This document shows positions 35,976-42,857 of a stretch of DNA of 64,000 nt, piece by piece. Under the pieces are notes generated by a model. That model did no database searches. It was given only the letters and a program-made list of their open reading frames with translations, and was not told where the DNA came from. This DNA comes from Stutzerimonas stutzeri. Its GTDB lineage: Bacteria > Pseudomonadota > Gammaproteobacteria > Pseudomonadales > Pseudomonadaceae. How positions within the stretch are numbered: position 1 is the stretch's first letter; each line of letters starts with the position of its first letter. The stretch spans positions 1,054,001 to 1,118,000 of the forward strand of contig NZ_JAGQFP010000001.1 of the NCBI RefSeq assembly GCF_019090095.1, in the 5' to 3' direction. A program made the position numbers and the translations under genes.

Positions 35976-36060
35976 TAGCCAACGGCGGTTACTCACAGAC
36001 ATGACAAAGGCGTCGCGTTGCCCCGTCGAAACAGACGGCGGTATCGCGGCGCTTTTTTTT
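35976..36060 (+). promoter_or_regulatory. NasT-responsive antiterminator leader of nasA
   Basis: First hairpin GTAGCC-[AACGGC]-GGTTAC (35976-35993), with the same hexaloop as the nrtA leader. Second hairpin GAC-[AAAGGC]-GTC (36004-36015), short but with the conserved loop. The terminator pairs GCGTCGCG (36011-36018) with CGCGGCGC (36046-36053) around a nested CCGTC/GACGG stem, then seven T. The shared bases 36011-36015 make the two folds exclusive. Confidence 0.83.
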
Positions 36061-36193
36061 GCCCCAAGGACCGGGGCGCGAGCCGCAATGCCCAGCGGCC
36101 CGCACGACTTCAGGCGGCGCCACATGGGCGGCCGCCATCGCAATTCCCCGTCGCCCGTTCGGCGTCGGTTGCCCTTGTCTAGTGAGGTGTTCG

Positions 36194-37405
36194 ATGAATA
36201 CGAGTTTCTGGAAGTCCGGCCATACGCCGACGTTGTTCTCCGCCTTCCTCTACTTCGATCTGAGTTTCATGGTCTGGTACGTGCTCGGTCCGCTGGGTGT
36301 GCAGATTGCGGCCGATCTCGGACTGACGACGCAGCAGCGCGCCTTCATGGTCGCCACACCGATCCTCTCCGGCGCGGTATTGCGCCTCGTGCTGGGCATG
36401 CTGGCCGACCGCACCTCGCCGAAGACGGCCGGGCTGTTCGGCCAGGTGGTGGTGATCGCCGCCTTGTTCGTGGCCTGGCTCAATGGCATCCACAGCTACG
36501 AGCAGGCACTGCTGCTAGGACTGTTCCTGGGCATGGCCGGCGCCTCCTTCGCCGTCGCGCTGCCACTGGCCTCGCAGTGGTATCCGCCGCAGCACCAGGG
36601 CAAGGCCATGGGCATCGCCGGGGCGGGCAACTCCGGTACCGTGCTCGCGGCGCTGTTCGCGCCGGTGCTGGCGACGATGGTTGGCTGGAGCAACGTATTC
36701 GGCCTGGCCCTGATTCCACTGGTCCTGGTGCTGATCATCTTCGCCACTCAGGCCAAGAACGCGCCGAATCGTCCCGCGCCGAAATCCTTCGCCGACTACA
36801 TGAAGGCCCTTGGCGACCGTGACAGCTGGTGGTTCATGTTCTTCTACAGCGTGACCTTCGGCGGCTTCCTCGGTCTGGCCAGCACCCTGCCCGGCTACTT
36901 CCACGACCAGTACGCCTTCGATCCGGTCAAGGCCGGCTATTACACCGCCGCCTGCGTATTCGCCGGCAGCCTGCTGCGCCCGCTGGGGGGTGCGCTGGCC
37001 GACCGTATCGGCGGGATCCGCTCGCTGCTGGTCATGTATACGGTTGCGGCGGCCTGTCTGTTCGTCGTGGGCTTCAACCTGCCGAGCTCGACCGCTGCCC
37101 TGGCGCTGTTCGTGGTCGCGATGCTCAGCCTCGGCGCGGGCAACGGTGCGGTGTTTCAGCTGGTGCCGCAGCGCTTCAACAAGGAGATCGGCGTCATGAC
37201 CGGGCTGGTCGGCATGGCAGGCGGCATCGGTGGCTTCCTGCTCACCGCGGGGTTGGGCGCCGTCAAACAGGCCACCGGGGACTATCAGATGGGCCTCTGG
37301 CTGTTTGCCAGCCTGGGTGCGCTGGCCTGGTTCGGCCTCTATGGCGTCAAGCGGCGCTGGAGGACCACCTGGGGCTCCGCCGCGATGACCGCCGCCCGGG
37401 TCTGA
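36194..37405 (+). CDS. nasA: MFS nitrate/nitrite transporter (NarK/NasA family)
   Basis: 403 residues with about 12 transmembrane helices. Nitrate-porter signatures are visible: FDLSFMVWYVLGPLG at the N-terminus, GAGNSGTVLAALFAP in the first half and GAGNGAVFQLVPQRF in the second. ATG 36194 has GAGG 6 nt upstream; in-frame codons back to 36059 lie in the leader. A second nitrate uptake route beside NrtABC, under the same type of leader. Confidence 0.94.
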   Translation: MNTSFWKSGHTPTLFSAFLYFDLSFMVWYVLGPLGVQIAADLGLTTQQRAFMVATPILSGAVLRLVLGMLADRTSPKTAGLFGQVVVIAALFVAWLNGIHSYEQALLLGLFLGMAGASFAVALPLASQWYPPQHQGKAMGIAGAGNSGTVLAALFAPVLATMVGWSNVFGLALIPLVLVLIIFATQAKNAPNRPAPKSFADYMKALGDRDSWWFMFFYSVTFGGFLGLASTLPGYFHDQYAFDPVKAGYYTAACVFAGSLLRPLGGALADRIGGIRSLLVMYTVAAACLFVVGFNLPSSTAALALFVVAMLSLGAGNGAVFQLVPQRFNKEIGVMTGLVGMAGGIGGFLLTAGLGAVKQATGDYQMGLWLFASLGALAWFGLYGVKRRWRTTWGSAAMTAARV

Positions 37406-37490
37406 GTTCAGACTGGCGACAGCGGGCGGGCTCTACGGACCCGCCCTTTCGACTATTCACCTGTCCATGCGTCATCCGGAGTGATGCTTC

Positions 37491-39164
37491 ATGCCCTTGC
37501 AGTTTTCCTTCGGCGAAGCCACCGCCACCGGACCGCGCGAAGAAAACCAGGACGCGCTGCGCATCGTCACGCCGACACCGGGCCTGGCCGCGAGCAAGGG
37601 CGCGCTGTTCGCCATCGCCGACGGTGTTAGCCAATGTGCCGATGGCGGTCTGGCGGCACGCGCCACACTGCAGGCGCTGGCAACCGACTACTACGCTACG
37701 CCGGAAACCTGGACCGTCGCGCAATCGCTGGATCGGTTGCTGGTGGCGCACAATCGCTGGCTGCAAGCCAATGGCGGCGGGCAGCCGCTGCTGACCACCC
37801 TGACCGCGCTGGTGCTACGCGGTCGTCGTTTCACCCTCGCCCATGTTGGTGATTGTCGCGCCTACCGCTGGCTGGACGGCGAGCTGCAACGGCTGAGCGA
37901 GGACCATGTCTGGGAGCAGCCGAACATGCAGCACGTGCTCAAGCGTGCCATGGGTCTGGACCAGCACCTGGTGGTGGACTACCTCGACGGCGAACTGCGG
38001 CTCGGCGAGACCTTTGTGCTGGTCACTGACGGCATCTGGGCCAGCATTGCCGAGGGCGATATTCGAAACGTCCTCCGTGCCGAGCCTGATCTAGCCAACG
38101 CCGCCAAGGCACTGGTCAACCTCGCTCACCAAAGCGGCAGCCAGGACAATGCCAGCGCCCTGCTGCTACGGGTGGACGAACTGCCTGAAGCGGCGCTGGC
38201 CGACTCGCTCGCGCACCTGGTGGACTGGCCGTTGCCACCCGCACTGCGACCGGGCCAGCGGTTCGAGGGCTGGACGGTCGAGGGGTTGCTGGCCGAGTCG
38301 CGACAGTCGCTGGTCTACCGGGTCAGCGACCAGCAGGGTCACCCCTGGATTCTCAAGACGCTGCCACCCAGCCGCGCTGACGAACCGGACGCCGGCGCGG
38401 CGCTGCTTCAGGAAGAATGGTTTCTGCGCCGCGTCGCCGGCCGGCACTTTCCGGAAGTCCACGGTCTGCCGCAGCGCCAGCATCTTTACTATGTGCAGCG
38501 CGAATACCGTGGCCAGACGCTCGCCCAGCAGTTCGCCCAACAGGGCCCGATGGCACTGCCCGACTGGTTGCAGGTGGCGCCACGCCTGATCCGCGCGCTG
38601 GGCATGCTGCACCGGCGCAACATCCTGCACCGCGATATCAAGCCGGAAAACCTGCATCTGGACGATGCCGGCGAGCTGCGCCTGCTGGATTTCGGCCTGG
38701 CCTATTGCCCGGGGCTTTCTCGGGATCTGCCGCACCACCTGCCGGGCACACCGAGCTATATCGCCCCGGAGGCATTCGCCGGCGCGGGGCCGAGCCGAGA
38801 ACAGGATCTCTATGCGGCGGGCGTCACACTCTACTTCCTGCTCACCGGCCACTACCCCTACGGCGAGGTGGAAGCCTTCCAGCGCCCGCGCTTCGGTAAC
38901 CCGGTCCCGGCCAGCCGTTATCGCCCCGACCTGCCGCAGTGGCTGGATGACATGCTCAAGCGCGCCGTTGCCGCAGAGCCCGCGCAGCGCTACGAAACGG
39001 CGGAGGAATGGCTGCTGACCCTGGAACAGGGCGAGCGGCTGACCGGCAGCGCGGCTGTGTTGCCATTGCTCGAGCGGGAGCCCCTGAAGGTCTGGCGCGG
39101 CCTCGCCCTGCTCTCGCTGCTGCTCAACCTGATCTTGCTGGCCTGGCTGGGCAAAGGCGGTTAG
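37491..39164 (+). CDS. PP2C phosphatase / Ser-Thr protein kinase fusion
   Basis: 557 residues. The N-terminal PP2C-type phosphatase (about residues 1-230) has ENQDA, IADGVS, HVGDCRAY, LVTDGIW and SQDNAS metal-site motifs. A Hanks-type kinase follows (about residues 260-520) with ILK, HRDIKPEN, DFG and GTPSYIAPEAF. A C-terminal transmembrane anchor (LALLSLLLNLILLAWLG) ends the protein. Both catalytic halves look intact. A kinase gene sits at the same place between nitrate transporter and nirB in P. aeruginosa (memory). Probably co-transcribed with nasA (85-bp gap). Targets unknown. Confidence 0.93.
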   Translation: MPLQFSFGEATATGPREENQDALRIVTPTPGLAASKGALFAIADGVSQCADGGLAARATLQALATDYYATPETWTVAQSLDRLLVAHNRWLQANGGGQPLLTTLTALVLRGRRFTLAHVGDCRAYRWLDGELQRLSEDHVWEQPNMQHVLKRAMGLDQHLVVDYLDGELRLGETFVLVTDGIWASIAEGDIRNVLRAEPDLANAAKALVNLAHQSGSQDNASALLLRVDELPEAALADSLAHLVDWPLPPALRPGQRFEGWTVEGLLAESRQSLVYRVSDQQGHPWILKTLPPSRADEPDAGAALLQEEWFLRRVAGRHFPEVHGLPQRQHLYYVQREYRGQTLAQQFAQQGPMALPDWLQVAPRLIRALGMLHRRNILHRDIKPENLHLDDAGELRLLDFGLAYCPGLSRDLPHHLPGTPSYIAPEAFAGAGPSREQDLYAAGVTLYFLLTGHYPYGEVEAFQRPRFGNPVPASRYRPDLPQWLDDMLKRAVAAEPAQRYETAEEWLLTLEQGERLTGSAAVLPLLEREPLKVWRGLALLSLLLNLILLAWLGKGG

Positions 39165-39189
39165 CAGGCAAGCCGCTTGGCAGGTCCGA

Positions 39190-39501
39190 TCAGCGGCGCA
39201 CGATCAAACCTTGCCGCGCGACACGGGTCAGCTCGCGCACGCATTCATCGAGGCGCTCGCGGCTGGGTGCCTGGATCACCGCCAGATCGAAACTGTCCGC
39301 GGCAAAATGCGCCAGCGACTCATCGCTACCGGTGAACTGCACGCGAAACGCACGCGGCTTGCCCCAGCGCTTGGGCCAGCCGTCCAGGTATCGCAACAGC
39401 GAGGGCTGGTGGCTGCCGCCAAGGAGGATTTTCGGATTGCTGCGGCCTAGCCCACTGGTGATCGGGGCCAGGCGTAGAGGAGCGCGTTGTAATGCATTCA
39501 T
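39190..39501 (-). CDS. small methyltransferase-like hypothetical protein
   Basis: About 103 residues from MNALQRAPLRLAPITSGLG on the minus strand; an upstream in-frame ATG would give 120. The C-terminal half (FAADSFDLAVIQAPSRERLDECVRELTRVARQGLIV) looks like the end of a class I SAM-methyltransferase, but the SAM-binding glycine motif is absent, so enzymatic activity is doubtful. The only minus-strand gene in the nitrate island: convergent with the kinase and divergent from nirB. Confidence 0.65.
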   Translation of the reverse strand: MNALQRAPLRLAPITSGLGRSNPKILLGGSHQPSLLRYLDGWPKRWGKPRAFRVQFTGSDESLAHFAADSFDLAVIQAPSRERLDECVRELTRVARQGLIVRR

Positions 39502-39696
39502 GAGAGAGATCCCGCCTCGAGGATTCCGCTGGGCAGCGGTGGGAGGCGACACCGAACCAGCGCTTTAGCGGTATTTCGAAGCCTTCGGCTCCAGGCGCCC
39601 CGCAAGTAGCTGACTAAATCGGCGCATGAGGCGAAACAATAGAAAAGCGACACGGCTGCTGTCAACGGCCGATTACGCTGCTCGACGGGTTCAGCT

Positions 39697-39716
39697 GCAC
39701 CAGCGCTGCGCGGTGC
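39697..39716 (+). promoter_or_regulatory. possible NtrC-type enhancer before nirB
   Basis: GCACC (39697-39701) and GGTGC (39712-39716) form a dyad with a 10-nt spacer, and a further GGTGC is at 39727-39731. They lie 80-100 bp upstream of the nirB -24 element, the distance expected of an NtrC site. The spacer is longer than the classical one, so this is tentative. Confidence 0.35.
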
Positions 39717-39795
39717 GCCTCATATGGGTGCAGGAAACCACCGGATCGGTGCGGATACCTCGGCCAAACGCCTGATAATCGGGGCATTACCGGAT

Positions 39796-39811
39796 TGGCA
39801 CAGGCTCTGCA
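39796..39811 (+). promoter_or_regulatory. sigma-54 (-24/-12) promoter of nirBD-nasC-cobA
   Basis: TGGCACAGGCTCTGCA: GG at 39797-39798, 10 nt, GC at 39809-39810. The transcript would start near 39822, ten bases before the first leader hairpin. Confidence 0.84.
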
Positions 39812-39831
39812 TTGCTGGAGTCAACAGCAAG

Positions 39832-39920
39832 CCTGGCCTTCAACGTGGAGGGCCGGGCTCCGAATACGGAAGACAAGGACAAAGGCGTCCTCACTGGTTA
39901 ACCAGTGGGACGCCTTTTTT
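39832..39920 (+). promoter_or_regulatory. NasT-responsive antiterminator leader of nirBD-nasC-cobA
   Basis: First hairpin: a 10-bp stem from 39832-39841 to 39848-39857 with hexaloop AACGTG. Second hairpin AGGAC-[AAAGGC]-GTCCT (39876-39891). The terminator pairs GGCGTCC (39884-39890) with GGACGCC (39908-39914), enclosing the perfect CACTGG/CCAGTG stem, then six T (39915-39920). Bases 39884-39890 belong to both folds. The cleanest of the three leaders. Confidence 0.88.
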
Positions 39921-39985
39921 CGTTGTTGGACTTTCAACGGCATGGCCTGACGGCGATCAGCCGCCGGCCCGGCGCGGAGAACGGC

Positions 39986-42436
39986 ATGAAAAAACTCAGA
40001 CTGGTGATGATCGGAAACGGCATGGCCGGGGTTCGCACCCTGGAAGAACTGCTCAAGCTCGCCCCCGACCTTTACGACATCACCGTGTTCGGTGCCGAGC
40101 CCCACCCCAACTACAACCGCATCCTGCTTTCACCGGTGCTGGCCGGTGAGCAGACCTTCGAGGAGATCGTGCTCAACGACCTCGATTGGTACGCCGAACA
40201 CAACATCCGTTTGCTGCTCAACCGCAAGGTGGTCCAGATCGACCGCAACAAGCGCCGCGTCATCGCCGAGGACGGCAGCGAGGCCGAATACGATCGCCTG
40301 CTCATCGCGACCGGCTCCAATCCCTTCATCCTGCCGATCCCGGGCAACGACCTGGACGGCGTAATCGGCTACCGCGACATCGCCGACACCGAGGCGATGA
40401 TGAACGCCGCCAAGACTCACAAGCATGCCGTGGTCATCGGTGGCGGCCTGCTGGGCCTGGAAGCGGCCAATGGCCTGAAGTTGCGGGGCATGGACGTGAC
40501 GGTGGTGCATATCGGCGAATGGCCGATGGAACGTCAGCTCGACAAGACCGCCGGCAGCCTGTTGCAACAGGCGCTCGAAAGCCGTGGCCTGAGCTTCAAG
40601 ATGCAAAAGCAGACCGCCGAGCTGATCGGCAACGACCAGGGCCGCGTACGCGCGGTGCGCTTCGCCGATGGCGAGGTCATCGACGCCGATCTGGTGGTGA
40701 TGGCCGCGGGTATCCGCCCCAACAGCGAGCTGGCGGAAAAAGCCGGCATTCCCTGCGACCGCGGGATCCTCGTCAACGACACCCTGCAAACCTATGACCC
40801 GCGGGTTTATGCCGTCGGCGAATGCGCCAGCCATCGCGGCACCGCCTACGGGCTGGTCGCCCCGCTGTTCGAGCAGGCCAAGGTTTGCGCCAACCACCTG
40901 GCGATGCTCGGCTTCTCCCGCTATCTCGGCTCGGTGACCTCGACCAAGCTCAAGGTCACGGGCATCGATCTGTTTTCCGCTGGCGACTTCATTGGCGGCG
41001 AAGGCACGGAAACCATCACCCTGTCCGACCCCATCAGCGGCGTATACAAGAAGCTGGTGATCAAGGACGACATCCTGGTCGGCGCCTGCCTGTACGGCGA
41101 CACGGCCGACGGCGGCTGGTACTTCCGCCAGGTTCGCGAAGGCCACGATGTCAGCCAGATACGCGACCGGCTGATGTTCGGAGAAGGCGCGATCGGCGAC
41201 ACCGGCCACCAGGGCCAGAACAAGGCCATGGCGATGCCCGACAGCATGGAAGTCTGCGGCTGCAACGGTGTCTGCAAGGGCACCATCGTCAAGGCGATCC
41301 AGGAGCACGGCCTGTTTTCCGTCGACGACGTGAAGAAGCACACCAAGGCCGCCAGCTCCTGTGGCTCCTGCGCGGGGCTGGTCGAGCAGATCCTGATGAA
41401 CACCGTGGGCGGCGCCGCGGACGTCAAACCGAAAAGCGAGAAGGCCATCTGTGGCTGCAGCGACCTCAACCACGGTCAGGTACGCAAGGCCATCCGCGAC
41501 CATCACCTGCTGACGGTGGCGGACGCCATGGCCTTCATGGACTGGCACACGCCCAACGGCTGCGCCACCTGCCGGCCCGCGCTGAACTATTACCTGATCT
41601 CCACCTGGCCGGGCGAGGCCCAGGATGACCCACAGTCGCGCTTCATCAACGAGCGCGCCCACGCCAATATCCAGAAGGACGGCACCTACTCCGTGGTACC
41701 ACGGATGTGGGGAGGCGTGACCACGGCCGCCGAGCTGCGCCGCATCGCTGATGTCGCCGACAAATACCAGGTGCCGATGGTCAAGGTCACCGGCGGCCAG
41801 CGCATCGACCTGTTGGGCATCAGGAAAGACGATTTGCCGAACGTCTGGAAGGATCTGGACATGCCCGACGGCCACGCCTACGGCAAATCCATCCGCACCG
41901 TGAAGACCTGCGTCGGCCAAGAGTTCTGCCGCTTCGGTACGCAAAATTCCACGCAGCTGGGCATCGAGCTGGAAAAGGCGCTGTTCGGCATGTACTCGCC
42001 GCACAAGGTCAAGCTCGCCGTCTCCGCCTGCCCGCGCAACTGCGCCGAATCCGGCATCAAGGACGTCGGCATCATCGGCGTGGATTCCGGCTGGGAGCTG
42101 TACATCGGCGGCAACGGCGGCATCAAGACCGAGGCCGGGGAGTTCTTCGTCAAGCTGAAGACGGCGGCAGAGGTCGCCGAGTACAGCTTCGCCTTTCTCC
42201 AGCTCTACCGCGAGGAAGGCTTCTACCTCGAACGCACCGTGCACTACATGCAGCGCGTAGGGCTGGACTACATCAAGAAGATCGTTCTGGAAGACGAAGC
42301 CCGGCGCAAGGCGCTGGCGCAACGGCTGATGTATTCGCTGAGCTTCGAAGGCGACGGCTGGAAGAAGGCCATCACCGAGCGATCGCTGAAAAAGGAATAC
42401 GAAACGATCCAGCTCAAATCGATTGAGCCCGCCTGA
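39986..42436 (+). CDS. nirB: assimilatory nitrite reductase large subunit
   Basis: 816 residues; with NirD it reduces nitrite to ammonium using NAD(P)H in the cytoplasm. Domains in order: FAD/NAD-binding (MIGNGMAG, IGGGLLGLEAANGL), two BFD-type [2Fe-2S] segments (CGCNGVCKG...SCGSC and CGCSDLNHG...CATC), a ferredoxin-like half domain, and the siroheme/[4Fe-4S] domain with TCVGQEFC and ACPRNCAES. ATG 39986 has GGAG 6 nt upstream. Follows the NasT leader. Confidence 0.96.
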   Translation: MKKLRLVMIGNGMAGVRTLEELLKLAPDLYDITVFGAEPHPNYNRILLSPVLAGEQTFEEIVLNDLDWYAEHNIRLLLNRKVVQIDRNKRRVIAEDGSEAEYDRLLIATGSNPFILPIPGNDLDGVIGYRDIADTEAMMNAAKTHKHAVVIGGGLLGLEAANGLKLRGMDVTVVHIGEWPMERQLDKTAGSLLQQALESRGLSFKMQKQTAELIGNDQGRVRAVRFADGEVIDADLVVMAAGIRPNSELAEKAGIPCDRGILVNDTLQTYDPRVYAVGECASHRGTAYGLVAPLFEQAKVCANHLAMLGFSRYLGSVTSTKLKVTGIDLFSAGDFIGGEGTETITLSDPISGVYKKLVIKDDILVGACLYGDTADGGWYFRQVREGHDVSQIRDRLMFGEGAIGDTGHQGQNKAMAMPDSMEVCGCNGVCKGTIVKAIQEHGLFSVDDVKKHTKAASSCGSCAGLVEQILMNTVGGAADVKPKSEKAICGCSDLNHGQVRKAIRDHHLLTVADAMAFMDWHTPNGCATCRPALNYYLISTWPGEAQDDPQSRFINERAHANIQKDGTYSVVPRMWGGVTTAAELRRIADVADKYQVPMVKVTGGQRIDLLGIRKDDLPNVWKDLDMPDGHAYGKSIRTVKTCVGQEFCRFGTQNSTQLGIELEKALFGMYSPHKVKLAVSACPRNCAESGIKDVGIIGVDSGWELYIGGNGGIKTEAGEFFVKLKTAAEVAEYSFAFLQLYREEGFYLERTVHYMQRVGLDYIKKIVLEDEARRKALAQRLMYSLSFEGDGWKKAITERSLKKEYETIQLKSIEPA

Positions 42437-42480
42437 GCGCCGTGCTCGACCGCCACCGCCTGACATTCGAGGAATCCACC

Positions 42481-42807
42481 ATGACCTGGTTCGACATCTG
42501 CTCCCTGGACGAGATCAACCCACTCGGTGCGCGCATCGTCGCCGGGCCCAAGGGCGACATCGCGGTGTTCCGCACCGCCGATGACCAAGTCTTCGCCCTG
42601 GACGACCGCTGCCCGCACAAGGGCGGCCCGCTGTCGCAGGGCATCGTCTTCGGCAAGCAGGTCGCCTGCCCGCTGCACAACTGGCAGATCAACCTCGACA
42701 GCGGCGAAGCCGTCGCACCCGACGTCGGCTGCGTGCACAGACATGAAGCCCGCGTCGAGAACGGTCGCGTACTGCTTTCGCTGAATAGCGCAACCGCGTG
42801 CTTCTGA
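42481..42807 (+). CDS. nirD: nitrite reductase small subunit (Rieske type)
   Basis: 108 residues. Both Rieske ligand pairs are present: Cys44-x-His46 (CPH) and Cys63-x2-His66 (CPLH). A [2Fe-2S] cluster is therefore expected, unlike the E. coli NirD, which lacks these ligands. Lies 44 bp after nirB. Confidence 0.95.
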   Translation: MTWFDICSLDEINPLGARIVAGPKGDIAVFRTADDQVFALDDRCPHKGGPLSQGIVFGKQVACPLHNWQINLDSGEAVAPDVGCVHRHEARVENGRVLLSLNSATACF

Positions 42808-42857
42808 CTGCAGAGCCTGCGAGCCCATCCATGAACCCTTTGCCAGGAGACGACGCC

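Larger units (their letters stand above)
35843..36193 (+). promoter_or_regulatory. nasA control region overview
   Basis: 351 bp without a gene. It holds a GCGCA/TGCGC dyad (35864-35868 and 35876-35880), the sigma-54 site at 35947-35962, the two-hairpin leader and terminator at 35976-36060, and about 130 nt of further leader to the nasA ribosome binding site GAGG (36184-36187). Confidence 0.7.

Noticed and set aside
40130..42466. 778-codon open frame antisense to nirB
   Set aside because: It mirrors nirB codon structure in GC-rich DNA. The sense gene has all catalytic motifs, and the antisense product resembles nothing and has biased V/G/A/D composition.
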